From positions 1-55,101 of the IMG/VR virus record IMGVR_UViG_3300031862_000774: a stretch of 55,101 nucleotides of DNA. One strand, 5' to 3'. The translations under genes and the position numbers were made by a program. The notes beneath the pieces are model-generated. The model saw nothing but the letters and a program-made list of their open reading frames with translations. It made no database searches and was not told the origin of the DNA. The stretch comes from a virus. Positions within the stretch are counted from its first letter, which is position 1. The number at the start of each line of letters is the position of its first letter. Below are positions 37,857-46,413 of this stretch, piece by piece.

Positions 37857-38667
37857 GCTTCACGATCTTGTCGTCGCATTCCTGAAGCGGACCGGCTACA
37901 GGGAGCGGCAGCGCGCTCGGGCCCTCGCGGGCGAAGGGGGAGTCCGCAAGAAGCTCGAGTCGAGCGTCAGGGGATGGATCCAGTTCATGCGCCAGCAGGC
38001 CGTCCCACTCGAGGAGCCGGACGAGGAGAGGCTCCTGGACTGGAAGGAGATGGAAACGAAGGGCGGGCGTATGCTCCGGGCTGCCTACCTGGACATTCTG
38101 AAGACCTTGGCTGAGCGGGCGGGCGTCTCGAAGCAGGAGGCCGCCGGGGTGCTCAACACCCAGGCCGTCACCTGGGCCGAGCTCTTCGCCGCCAGGATCA
38201 TCAAGCAGATCATCGACGAGACGAAGAAGGCCGTGCGCTCAATCATCACTGCGGGACTCAAGCAAGGGCTGTCCATGCCGGCTATCAACATGCAGCTCCG
38301 TCCGATCATCGGGCTGAATGACCGCCTGGCCGGCGCAGTCAGCCGCTACTCGACCGAGCTTTTCACCCGCCCGAAGTGGGCCGGCCTGACCGACGAGGAC
38401 CGCTTCAGCCGGATCGAACGTTATGCCCAGAAGCTCCAGCGCTACCGGGCGGACAATATCGCCAGGACGGAAACGGCGCACGCGATGGACGAGGGGACGC
38501 TTTTCCGGTACGAGGAGTTCGGGGTGAAGGAAGCGGAAGTCCTCGCCGCTCCCGGCGCCTGCCCGGTCTGCGCGGCGCTGGATGGCCAACGCTATCCCGT
38601 GGCCGAGGCCCATGGGATCCTGCCGGTCCATTGCGATTGCCGCTGCGCCTGGGGGGCTGCGTCATGA
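37837..38667 (+). CDS. MuF/SPP1 gp7-like minor head protein
   Basis: A 276-residue protein. YRADNIARTETAHAMDEGTL is the MuF core motif and CPVCAALDGQRYPV with HCDCRCAW its metal-like C-terminal end. These proteins sit inside the capsid at the portal and aid assembly. Start overlaps the portal gene, stop overlaps the next start. Confidence 0.85.
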   Translation: MSKKLVELHDLVVAFLKRTGYRERQRARALAGEGGVRKKLESSVRGWIQFMRQQAVPLEEPDEERLLDWKEMETKGGRMLRAAYLDILKTLAERAGVSKQEAAGVLNTQAVTWAELFAARIIKQIIDETKKAVRSIITAGLKQGLSMPAINMQLRPIIGLNDRLAGAVSRYSTELFTRPKWAGLTDEDRFSRIERYAQKLQRYRADNIARTETAHAMDEGTLFRYEEFGVKEAEVLAAPGACPVCAALDGQRYPVAEAHGILPVHCDCRCAWGAAS

Positions 38668-41486
38668 AGATAGAAGACATCTCGGCCGAGACGATCAAAA
38701 AGGTGGATGACCGGGAGCTCCGCAACCTGCGCTTCAGGTTCATCCAGCTCTGGGAGGGGACCTTCTCGAAGAGACACGGGCCCGAGGTCGCCGATTTCCT
38801 GAGTCATTACAGGATCCTCATTGGCGAGATGAACAGTCGCGGGATCGAGAGGCAGAACATCTATGACATCGATCGGGAAGTTATGAAGGGCGTCCTCTAC
38901 GGCTTTTCTCCTCAGGCCCTCGATGAATTTGTTTATATCCCCGATTTTGTCTCGATTGGCGGCAGTTATGTAAATTCGCCAAAGGGCGCGAATGACATCG
39001 ATCTTGTTATCAGGAAGGAAGGCTGGGATGAAGGATTGATTTTAAAGCTCGGCCGGATTCTGAAGGAACTCGGAACGGATCGGCTGCATTTCGTCTGGTC
39101 GCAAACCGGTCCGCATAGCAGTTACATCCCCGTCTTCGACTTGGTCCTGCGGCCGAAGAACGGATTCCAGAGGGTGGAGGTCGACGAGGGGCGGATCGCC
39201 AAGGCCGACGGCACCCAGGATGGCGGGCCCGTGGACAAGACGTCGTTGACGTTGGGCCGGCCCTTCACGCCCCTCAAGTCGCGCGGCGGGTATGGTGAGT
39301 ACGAGTTCGCCGACATAGACGTCCTCTGGACGACCTGGGCCCAGGGGTACATCCCGGAGCCCGGCGTGGCCGTCGAGACGAAATTCGACGGATTCCGGAT
39401 CCAGGTCCACAAGAGGCGAGACGAGGTCAAGATTCTCTCCGAGGACGCCCAAAGGGACCTCGCTGACAGGCTCCCTGACGTTGTCAAGGAACTCGAGAGT
39501 TATCCTGGCGACTTCATCCTGGACGGTGAGCTTCTGGTCTATCTCGGGGATAAGAAGGTCGAGCGGAGGGACATGCCCTCTTATCTGACGACGAAGGAGC
39601 CCGGGCCATTCAAGGCCATCGTCGAGTGCTTCGACTGCCTGTGGCGGGATGGCAAGCCGCTGAATGACCAGCCGTGGATGGAGCGCCAGAAGGCGCTAAC
39701 GGAGCTCTTTGGGAAAGTCGACGAGAAGCTTGTCCGGCGGGTCCAGTCCTCCCTGACCCACAGGGAAGCCGATTTCCGATCAGCCGTGAAGCGATGCGCC
39801 GCCGTCGCGCATTCGGAAGGCGCGATGTGCAAGGTCGTGAATTCCGAATACCCCCTGGATGGCCACACGCAGGAGTGGGCGAAATTCAAGAACTTCAAGA
39901 GCCTGGCCGTGAAGGTGACCGGCAAGGAGGCCAAGGAGGGCGGCGGCTGGATCTACACGTGCGAAATCGCCCAGGGGATACCGATCGGCCGGACCTACGC
40001 GACGTCACTCGAGGCGAAGGTTGGCGACGTCATCGAGATAGCGGCCGCGGAAGTGAAGCACGACGAGAAAGAGGACAAGTTCACCTGGGACAACCCCATC
40101 CCGAGGGAAGTGAAGGCCGGGGGCACGGCGCTGACGACGAGAGAGCAGGCCCTGGCCCTGTCGCGGCTGGGCCGGACGGCGCAGAAGGCCGAGGGCAGGT
40201 TGACGTACGCGGCGGGGGACAAGGGCACGGGCATCGCCCAGGTCCACATCATGGGACTCGATGAGAAGCAGGTGGGGGAGCTCAAGAAGGTCGGGGACAG
40301 GATCCGGGTGGCCGCGGCTGAACCGGCGAAGCTCAGGGCCGTACTCTTGGGGGCGATCGGCAACGCCGGCGCGCACGTGGACATGAGGCTGAGGAAAGGG
40401 ACGGCGAATTTCTGGGAGGGCAACGAGATCTTCATCGGGAACCTCGAGGGGCTGCCGAAGCTCGACAAGCTCAAGAAGGAGGGCGAGAGCCTGCGCAGCG
40501 ACTGGAAGGTGCCGCACAAGGACGAGCCCCGGGGCGAGACCATCCAGGGTCCGCTCGGCTGGATGGAAGCCGGCGCCCGCCAGCCTGACATCTTCCAGCC
40601 TGGGGAACCAGGGGCCACCACCAACAAGTACGGCGCGATGATCAGGATAGACAAGTTCACTTGGACCATCTATTACGCCAAGGAGGACGGCCACGCCTAC
40701 AAATTCCACTTCGACGGCGGCGTCTATCTCGACGGAAACTTCCTCTGGGCCTATGTCCCGATGGCCGAGGGCCGGATGTGGATGGTCAGGCGGCTGGACG
40801 ATGACGACGACAAGCAGCCCATGGAGAAACGGGAGCACGATCCCGGGTACGTTGCCGAGACCGAGCGCATCAACGAGAACAAGGAGAAGCCCGAGGCCTC
40901 GAAGCCTCATGAGTTCAAGAGGGCCCAGTGGACGTTCCCCAACGGCCATCCTCGCTGCCTGATGTGCGGCCAGGAGGAGCCCATAGGCAAGGTCTGCAAC
41001 ATGCCAGCCGGCTGGTATAAGAGACGCGAATGGGACGATGAGGCCGGCTGGGCGGAGGAACGCAAGAAGCTCAGGACCGAGGGCGTCATCAAATCGAAGG
41101 AGCCGCTCGCCAGGCCGGTCCAAAAGGACCTCGAAGTCTTCATCTTCAAAGAGGACCAGCACATTGCCGGCGGCATCGTCTACGAACCGGACACAGTCGA
41201 CGGCCAGGGAGACTGGGCCTCGGAGGATGACATCCGGGAGGCCGAATATTACTTCATGGAAAACTCCCAGCAATTCAAGGTCCGCCACAGGGGGGAGCCG
41301 GACCCGACCATCCGGATCCTCGAATCCTTCCTCGCGCCGGCGGATTTCAAGATAAACGGCCGTTTCGTTAAGAAGGGCAGTTGGTATCTCACCCTCAGAA
41401 TCAACAACGAGGCGGTCTGGCAGCAAATCAAGGAAGGGAAACTCACCGGGTTCTCGCTGGCCGGGACGGCGATGGAAGAGGCCTGA
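38664..41486 (+). CDS. Nucleotidyltransferase - ATP-dependent DNA ligase - XkdF prohead protease fusion
   Basis: A 940-residue protein from ATG 38664 (overlaps the MuF stop); the longer frame to 38376 only shadows MuF. Domains: (1) residues 90-165, Pol-beta-type nucleotidyltransferase, SIGGSYVNSPKGANDIDLVI with D111, D113 and a third acid D159. (2) 235-410, covalent ligase core: ETKFDGFR (nucleophile K240), FILDGELLVY (E289), ECFDCLW, SEGAMCK (E385, K390), EWAKFKNF (K407, K409). (3) 412-485, OB-fold-like. (4) 486-715, unassigned, with QPGEPGATTNKYG. (5) 762-778, Cys/His knuckle. (6) 820-938, XkdF-like protease, VYEPDTVDGQGDWAS, H875, LTGFSLAG (S931). Only the last domain fits the location, between portal/MuF and scaffold. 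Proteolysis may release separate enzymes. Confidence 0.85.
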   Translation: MKIEDISAETIKKVDDRELRNLRFRFIQLWEGTFSKRHGPEVADFLSHYRILIGEMNSRGIERQNIYDIDREVMKGVLYGFSPQALDEFVYIPDFVSIGGSYVNSPKGANDIDLVIRKEGWDEGLILKLGRILKELGTDRLHFVWSQTGPHSSYIPVFDLVLRPKNGFQRVEVDEGRIAKADGTQDGGPVDKTSLTLGRPFTPLKSRGGYGEYEFADIDVLWTTWAQGYIPEPGVAVETKFDGFRIQVHKRRDEVKILSEDAQRDLADRLPDVVKELESYPGDFILDGELLVYLGDKKVERRDMPSYLTTKEPGPFKAIVECFDCLWRDGKPLNDQPWMERQKALTELFGKVDEKLVRRVQSSLTHREADFRSAVKRCAAVAHSEGAMCKVVNSEYPLDGHTQEWAKFKNFKSLAVKVTGKEAKEGGGWIYTCEIAQGIPIGRTYATSLEAKVGDVIEIAAAEVKHDEKEDKFTWDNPIPREVKAGGTALTTREQALALSRLGRTAQKAEGRLTYAAGDKGTGIAQVHIMGLDEKQVGELKKVGDRIRVAAAEPAKLRAVLLGAIGNAGAHVDMRLRKGTANFWEGNEIFIGNLEGLPKLDKLKKEGESLRSDWKVPHKDEPRGETIQGPLGWMEAGARQPDIFQPGEPGATTNKYGAMIRIDKFTWTIYYAKEDGHAYKFHFDGGVYLDGNFLWAYVPMAEGRMWMVRRLDDDDDKQPMEKREHDPGYVAETERINENKEKPEASKPHEFKRAQWTFPNGHPRCLMCGQEEPIGKVCNMPAGWYKRREWDDEAGWAEERKKLRTEGVIKSKEPLARPVQKDLEVFIFKEDQHIAGGIVYEPDTVDGQGDWASEDDIREAEYYFMENSQQFKVRHRGEPDPTIRILESFLAPADFKINGRFVKKGSWYLTLRINNEAVWQQIKEGKLTGFSLAGTAMEEA

Positions 41487-41500
41487 GCATCCATCCTCTT

Positions 41501-41561
41501 CCCTCACCTTTTGTGAAAACCCCCTCACTTTTTTGACCGCCAAGAGAGAACTCCTTATATT
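41501..41561 (+). promoter_or_regulatory. Late promoter 2 with two CCCTCAC repeats
   Basis: CCCTCAC at 41501-41507 and 41522-41528 (21 bp apart), four bases, then -35 TTGACC (41533-41538), 17-bp spacer, -10 TATATT (41556-41561). Predicted start about 41568. It serves the scaffold and capsid genes through a long leader. Geometry is the same as at late promoter 1. Confidence 0.7.
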
Positions 41562-41567
41562 AGGGTT

Positions 41568-41743
41568 GAACGCAGGTGCAAATTAAGGGCGCCTGAAAAT
41601 CGCTTGTGCCTGGCGGAGTCCCGCAGGGGAGCCCGGCCGGACAAGCCGATGACGCCAGCGAGTCCCTTCCTCCGATCGGAGCTCGCCACGGGTCGGCGAC
41701 GCTTCATCTGACCTGAAAGAATCCGAATAGCCGAGGTGCAGAC
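41568..41743 (+). ncRNA. Structured 5' leader of the scaffold/capsid operon
   Basis: About 175 nt without an ORF. Complementary parts: CAGGTGC 41573-41579 with GCGCCTG 41589-41595; GCTTGT 41602-41607 with ACAAGC 41641-41646; CTGGCG 41610-41615 with CGCCAG 41653-41658 (interleaved with the previous pair, so a pseudoknot); GATGA 41648-41652 with TCATC 41704-41708; GCGAG 41658-41662 with CTCGC 41682-41686 around CTCCGATCGGAG 41670-41681. CAGGT 41573-41577 could instead close the domain with ACCTG 41711-41715. Some pairs exclude each other, so two folds are possible. Confidence 0.55.
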
Positions 41744-42349
41744 GTGGCCCGCAGACTGATGGACATCAAACCGAAAGAGGTCAGCCTCGTCGAGCGGCCC
41801 GCTATTCGCAAGAGATTCTATGTCACCAAGGAGGAACAAGACATGGACGAGTTAATTGCGCTTCTAAAGGCAATCGTAGGCGAGGCCTCCAAGGAGGAGA
41901 CCGAGGCTCTGAAGGCACTGGGCGCCGATGCGGTCGACGCCCTCAAGAAGGCGCTGAGCCTTCTGGGTAAATATGTCGCCGACTTCCCCGATGACGTGAA
42001 GACCGCGATCTCGACCCTGGCCAAGTTCGCGAGCTACGGCTACCCGGCCCCCAAAAAGGAGACAGATGAAGAGAAGAAGGCCAGGGAGGCCAAGGAGAAA
42101 GAGGAGAAGGACACGCTCGAGAAGAAGTTCGGGGGCATCGAGAAGCAGCTCCAGGACATCGCCGGCCAGGTCAAGAGGAGCTCCGAGGACCTCGCGGGGA
42201 AGGTGGACGCGGTCAAGCAGGTCGCCGACGGCCTGGAGACCCGAGTCAAGAAGGTCGAGGAGATCCCCGGGATCAAGAAGAGCCTCGATGGCCAGGACGG
42301 CGACCCGGAGCCGGGCAAGTGGCCTTCGTTCTTTCAGAAGGAGGAATAG
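41744..42349 (+). CDS. Putative capsid scaffold protein
   Basis: A 201-residue protein, GTG start. The N-terminus DIKPKEVSLVERPAIRKRF is typical of small proteins before phage capsid genes. The rest is helical and highly charged with a coiled coil (about 95-185), as in scaffolds. Ends 2 bp before the major capsid gene. It may be cleaved by the XkdF-type domain upstream. Confidence 0.65.
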   Translation: MARRLMDIKPKEVSLVERPAIRKRFYVTKEEQDMDELIALLKAIVGEASKEETEALKALGADAVDALKKALSLLGKYVADFPDDVKTAISTLAKFASYGYPAPKKETDEEKKAREAKEKEEKDTLEKKFGGIEKQLQDIAGQVKRSSEDLAGKVDAVKQVADGLETRVKKVEEIPGIKKSLDGQDGDPEPGKWPSFFQKEE

Positions 42350-42351
42350 CC

Positions 42352-43620
42352 ATGAAATCACCCAAACAACTGCTCTCTAAGGTAGCGATCCAGAAGGGGT
42401 TCTTCCCCTCGACCATCAATTTCACGGCCGAGGAGGCGGACAAGTTCCTGGACTACGTCATCGACCAGAGCGTCCTCAAAGACCACGCCAGGTTCGTCAA
42501 GATGGCGAAGTCCACCAAGAACGTCCGGGCCATCGGGCTCGGGACCGGCCGGGTGATGTGGCCGGAAGCCGCCTTCGATTCGACGAAGTACCAGACCGCC
42601 GGGACGGCGAACCTGATCGCCCTGACCTCGAAAAAGGCCCGGGGCGGGGTCAAAGTCCATGACGACGACCTCGAGGACAACATCGAAGGCGAGGCCTTCG
42701 TTGACCATCTCCTGCAGATGATCGCCAAGCAGATCGGGAACGAGCTGGCCGAGGCCTACTACAGCTCATACGCCACGCCGGACGGGCAGACCCCGAAGGA
42801 CATCTTCGACATCTGGAACGGCTGGCGCTACAGGATCCTCAACCAGACAAACCTGGTCACGGGGTCAGCAACCATCCTGGACGGCCGCAGCGCGAGCGAC
42901 TTCGCCTTGGCCAACGGGTACATCGCTGAGCAGAATCCCGCCGCTCCCTATAACTGGGAGTTCAAGTTCTCCAAGGCCCTGAAGAAACTCGCATCCAAGT
43001 ACAAGAGGCTGGGCCTCGAAAACTTCCGCTTCTTCGTCAACGACCAGCTCGAGCAGGATTACGTCGACTCCCTGGCTTCCCGGTCGACCATCGTCGGAGA
43101 CAAGGCCATTATCGAGGGCGGGGACCTTAAATTCGGAAAGGTCCCGATCGTGGGCTGCCCGCTCATGCCAACGAACCTGCCGGTGCCCGTGGCCAGTGGG
43201 GGAGACACGACAGTCGACGCTGATTCGGCTGCCGAGCAGAAGGTCCTCAACACCGCCGCGACCGACAATTTCACGGTCGGCGATTACGTCTACGTCTTCA
43301 AGGCAGGGCTCGAGTACAAGTCCGAGATCTGCAAGATCGCGTCGATTCAGGCCGGCATCTCCCTGACGATGGTGGACAACCTCGTCTGGGCGCACGCGGG
43401 TGCCGATGCCGAGACCGTCAAGGAGGTCACGCTCGACGGGGCCGACTGCATGCTCACGCACAAGGAGAACTTCATCATCGGGCTGGAGCGGGACATCAAG
43501 ATGGAGACCGAGAGGAAGGCATCCGAGGAGTCGACCTACTTCTTCTACTCCATTCGCTCCGACATCGCGGTCGAGAACCTGAACGCCGTCGTCTTCATCA
43601 AGAACCTCAAGATCCGGTGA
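42352..43620 (+). CDS. Major capsid protein (prophage)
   Basis: A 422-residue protein from ATG 42352 (RBS AGAAGGAGGAATAGCC), preferred over the in-frame start at 42319. HK97-like features: N-terminal helix, RVMWPEAAFDSTKYQTAG, VKVHDDDLEDNIEGEAFVDH and a long central region with an insertion (about 285-350, DTTVDADSAAEQ ... WAHAGAD) that may form a surface domain. C-terminal VENLNAVVFIKNLKIR. Only weakly similar to the major capsid protein of the small element. Confidence 0.85.
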   Translation: MKSPKQLLSKVAIQKGFFPSTINFTAEEADKFLDYVIDQSVLKDHARFVKMAKSTKNVRAIGLGTGRVMWPEAAFDSTKYQTAGTANLIALTSKKARGGVKVHDDDLEDNIEGEAFVDHLLQMIAKQIGNELAEAYYSSYATPDGQTPKDIFDIWNGWRYRILNQTNLVTGSATILDGRSASDFALANGYIAEQNPAAPYNWEFKFSKALKKLASKYKRLGLENFRFFVNDQLEQDYVDSLASRSTIVGDKAIIEGGDLKFGKVPIVGCPLMPTNLPVPVASGGDTTVDADSAAEQKVLNTAATDNFTVGDYVYVFKAGLEYKSEICKIASIQAGISLTMVDNLVWAHAGADAETVKEVTLDGADCMLTHKENFIIGLERDIKMETERKASEESTYFFYSIRSDIAVENLNAVVFIKNLKIR

Positions 43621-43829
43621 TGAGCTACAGAGCCTGGAATTTCGGGCCGACGCGCGAGATTCCGTACAAGGGACAGCCCGTCTTCCTGCAGAAGGACTCG
43701 TTTATTGATACGCAGGATGAGGGACTCGTGGCCGAGTTCAAGAAATTCCCCTACATCGAAGTCGAGGAGATCGCCCAGCGCCAGCAGCCGCAGAATAGGA
43801 GCAAGGGGAAGAGACAGGGCAAGAAGTAG
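43620..43829 (+). CDS. Small head protein
   Basis: A 69-residue protein, ATG 43620 overlapping the capsid stop. N-terminus YRAWNFGPTREIPYKGQPVF is beta-rich, the C-terminus basic. Position suggests a head accessory or connector component. Confidence 0.6.
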   Translation: MSYRAWNFGPTREIPYKGQPVFLQKDSFIDTQDEGLVAEFKKFPYIEVEEIAQRQQPQNRSKGKRQGKK

Positions 43830-43867
43830 AAGCGAGTCCGGCTCCCTTTTTTTAGGAGTGCGGAGGC

Positions 43868-44413
43868 ATGTCGAACTACATCCAGAAGACTGACATTGAC
43901 AACTGGCCGGCGGGCCTGAGCGACGAAGCCAAGCAGGCGCGGATCGACAGGGCCGAGGCGGACGTCGAGAGGATCACCCGCGACGTTTTCTACGAGAAGG
44001 ATCTCGACCTCAAGGCCAGCGGTAACGGCAAGGACAAGCTCTTCCTGCCGCTCCGGCTCAGGGTCCTCGACGTGAGCTCCATCTTTATCGACGGCGAGGC
44101 ACTGCCAGCGGGAAGCTGGGCCTTCAACGAATATTCGGTCTGGCGGACTGATGATGGTATCTTCGATCAGGGCCGGAGCAATGTCCAAGTCCTGGGGAAG
44201 TGCGGCTGGAAGCCGACGCCCGAGGATGTCAAGAAGGCCGTCATCATTATGGTCAGGGATGAAAATGACCAGACGCTCTATAAGCATTTCATCGAGGGAA
44301 GCGAGACCTTGGGGGACTACCGCTACGATAATCCGGCGCCGGTCTATACGGGGATCCTGGACGCGGACCGGATTCTCCATCGCTACATCAATAGGAGGGG
44401 CGTGTTTCTATGA
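43868..44413 (+). CDS. Head-tail connector protein (gp6/gp15-like)
   Basis: A 181-residue protein. The N-terminal helices (LSDEAKQARIDRAEADVERI) and FLPLRLRVLDVSSIFIDGEA are characteristic of adaptor proteins below the portal. RBS AGGAGTGCGGAGG. Followed directly by head-closure and tail-completion genes in the usual order. Confidence 0.75.
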   Translation: MSNYIQKTDIDNWPAGLSDEAKQARIDRAEADVERITRDVFYEKDLDLKASGNGKDKLFLPLRLRVLDVSSIFIDGEALPAGSWAFNEYSVWRTDDGIFDQGRSNVQVLGKCGWKPTPEDVKKAVIIMVRDENDQTLYKHFIEGSETLGDYRYDNPAPVYTGILDADRILHRYINRRGVFL

Positions 44414-44733
44414 ACGGGCTCTGCAACCTGAAGGCCGACTTCGAGAGATTGACGGGCAGGACCGAGGATGGCATAGGCGGGCACGAGGAGGTCTGGACAC
44501 CGTTCAAGACGGGCTGGCCGTGCCGGATGCAGTCGCCGAGGGCCCGGGAGCAGGCCTACCTGGACAAGCGGGAGATCAGCGCCGACGCCGTTGTCTACGG
44601 CCCCTATTTCGCCGGGCTCACGGAGAAGGATCGAATGAGGCTCGACGGGAGGACGTTCTCGATCTCCCTTGTGGATAACTGGAACCAGGCGGGCATCTTC
44701 CTGAAGATCTACGTCCAGGAGTCGAAGGAATGA
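44410..44733 (+). CDS. Head-closure/head-tail joining protein
   Basis: A 107-residue beta-barrel-like protein (Phage_H_T_join type by size, position and sequence such as HEEVWTPFKTGWPCRMQSPR). Coupled to both neighbours by ATGA overlaps. Confidence 0.7.
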   Translation: MNGLCNLKADFERLTGRTEDGIGGHEEVWTPFKTGWPCRMQSPRAREQAYLDKREISADAVVYGPYFAGLTEKDRMRLDGRTFSISLVDNWNQAGIFLKIYVQESKE

Positions 44734-45089
44734 AGATCAAGCTCGAAGTCAAGGGCATGGAGGAGATCAATAAAGCCATCTCGGAACTCGCAAAAAAATG
44801 CGGGACCCTGTCAAAGGAGGAGATTAAGAGTATCGCCCAGGCCACGGAGAGGCGCTCCAAGGAGAACCTGATCGCGAATAAATCGGTCGTGACCGGGACC
44901 CTGCTGCGGTCAATGACGACCGATATCCTGAAGGATGGCGCTGAGGCCGAGGTCGGCACCGTCACGGATTATGCGCCCTATGTGGAGCTCGGGACTCGGC
45001 GGTCAAGGGCGAAACCCTATCTCGTGCCGGCTTTCGAGGAATCGATCCAGGGGGCCGATGAAAGGATCAAGGGGAAGCTCGAGAAATGA
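44730..45089 (+). CDS. HK97 gp10-like tail-completion protein
   Basis: A 119-residue protein. VTGTLLRSMTTDI, YAPYVELGTRRSRAKPYLVP and a final helix are the clear signature of the HK97-gp10 family. Confidence 0.85.
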   Translation: MKIKLEVKGMEEINKAISELAKKCGTLSKEEIKSIAQATERRSKENLIANKSVVTGTLLRSMTTDILKDGAEAEVGTVTDYAPYVELGTRRSRAKPYLVPAFEESIQGADERIKGKLEK

Positions 45090-45472
45090 AATCGCCGGAA
45101 CTCGCACTCCAGGAGGCCCTCTACCAGCGCCTCAAAAATTCACTCAGCACTCCGGTCTATGACGCCGTCCCCGACGATGCACCCTATCCCTTCGTCGCCC
45201 TGGGTGAGACCACGGCGGTCGACGAGTCGGCCAAGGGAGAGAATGTACTGAAAGTGACGTCGACTCTCCATATCTTCTCCCAATATGCCGGGATGAAAGA
45301 GGCGAAGGATATCCTGAACCAGATATACATCGCCCTGACGCAGCGGAAGCTCGATCTCAGCCCGGATTTCCGCATTATCCGGGACAAGCTCGACGGGGTG
45401 ACGAACCTCAGGGAGGATGAATCGACGCGCCACTCGGTCGTTCGCTGGTGGTATCTCATTGAGGAGGAGTGA
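45086..45472 (+). CDS. DUF3168 tail terminator
   Basis: A 128-residue protein. VYDAVPDDAPYPFVALGETT and LKVTSTLHIFSQYAGMKEAK match the DUF3168/gp17 tail-terminator pattern, forming the ring between tail tube and connector. Confidence 0.8.
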   Translation: MKSPELALQEALYQRLKNSLSTPVYDAVPDDAPYPFVALGETTAVDESAKGENVLKVTSTLHIFSQYAGMKEAKDILNQIYIALTQRKLDLSPDFRIIRDKLDGVTNLREDESTRHSVVRWWYLIEEE

Positions 45473-45475
45473 CCC

Positions 45476-46000
45476 ATGAAAAAAAAAGATAAGTCCGAAG
45501 TGATTGAGGAGGTCGGGAACACGGAAGAGGCCCCGGCTCCACCGACGCTCGTTGATGAGCGGGGGAAGCCTCTGGCTCGAGAGGAGAAATCGAAACCTGA
45601 GAGGCCGCCCGTTATTGTCAATCTGGGTGGAATCATGAGGTCGAAAATCCAGGGCCTTTCTGTCTTTGACGATAAGGACGAGACGAGAGACATCCCACGC
45701 TGGGTCGAGATGCCCTGGACCATGCTGACCGTGGCCGGCGAGTGGAATGAGGATGAGGATATCGCCCTTCCCGTCTCGATCTATTCCAGAGGCTATCAAG
45801 ACGCGCTTTCCCTTCTCGACTACATGATCGGGATCGGAACGGAGGGAGTAGAGACTGACGGCGTGCGGGTCTGGCTCCATGCCGTCCAGCATGCTGTCAA
45901 AAGAGTCATCGGGAAAGTTCTCTATAAGGTGGAGCTTCGCTACATTTTCCGCCTGAAGAGAATCCCCGAGGTAATTTTAGAGGAGGTTAAAAAACCATGA
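45476..46000 (+). CDS. Hypothetical tail-module protein
   Basis: A 174-residue protein. The first 55 residues are charged and Pro-rich, probably disordered; the rest is mixed alpha/beta (VEMPWTMLTVAGEWNED). Between terminator and tube genes. The four-base overlap with the tube gene supports a tail role. Confidence 0.5.
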   Translation: MKKKDKSEVIEEVGNTEEAPAPPTLVDERGKPLAREEKSKPERPPVIVNLGGIMRSKIQGLSVFDDKDETRDIPRWVEMPWTMLTVAGEWNEDEDIALPVSIYSRGYQDALSLLDYMIGIGTEGVETDGVRVWLHAVQHAVKRVIGKVLYKVELRYIFRLKRIPEVILEEVKKP

Positions 46001-46401
46001 AAGTTGCAGGAACGGATGTCTTCATCAAGGTCAACACCGGCACGGAAGGCTCGCCCGTCTGGACGAAAGTCGGCGGGCAGAAGGACGCCACGATGACGAA
46101 GAACCTGGGCGCCATGGATGTCACCGACAAGGACTCCCAGGGATGGGAGGAGAGCCTGCCTGGGAACAAATCCATCGACCTCGAGTTCGACGGCTTCCTC
46201 ATAGAGGACGACGCCGGCTGGCTCGAGATGGAAAAAGGCTTCTGGGAGGATAAGGAACTCCAGCTCCAGCTCATCACGCCGGCCAAAACCTATCAGGGCA
46301 AGTTCCGGCTCACCAAGGCCCCCGTCAAGGGACCCGAAGGGGGAGCGGCCACGGCGTCATTCTCCCTGAAGTCGAATGGCATCATCACCGTCACCCCATA
46401 A
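45997..46401 (+). CDS. Major tail tube protein (TP901-1-like)
   Basis: A 134-residue protein. VGGQKDATMTKNLGAMDVTD and DLEFDGFLIEDDAG, with beta-rich KLTKAPVK-type C-terminus, are typical of short siphophage tube proteins. It polymerises around the tape measure. Confidence 0.8.
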   Translation: MKVAGTDVFIKVNTGTEGSPVWTKVGGQKDATMTKNLGAMDVTDKDSQGWEESLPGNKSIDLEFDGFLIEDDAGWLEMEKGFWEDKELQLQLITPAKTYQGKFRLTKAPVKGPEGGAATASFSLKSNGIITVTP

Positions 46402-46413
46402 AGGAGGGAAGAA

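Noticed and set aside
40005-41543. A 512-residue open frame on the - strand opposite the ligase fusion
   Set aside because: It mirrors the codon pattern of the GC-rich + strand gene, has no ribosome-binding site and no recognisable domain. The + strand frame carries clear catalytic motifs.
41640-41720. CCGATGA...CTGAAAG in the capsid leader as a hammerhead ribozyme
   Set aside because: The conserved core is CUGANGA; CCGATGA does not match, and the GAAA is not positioned after a matching stem II.
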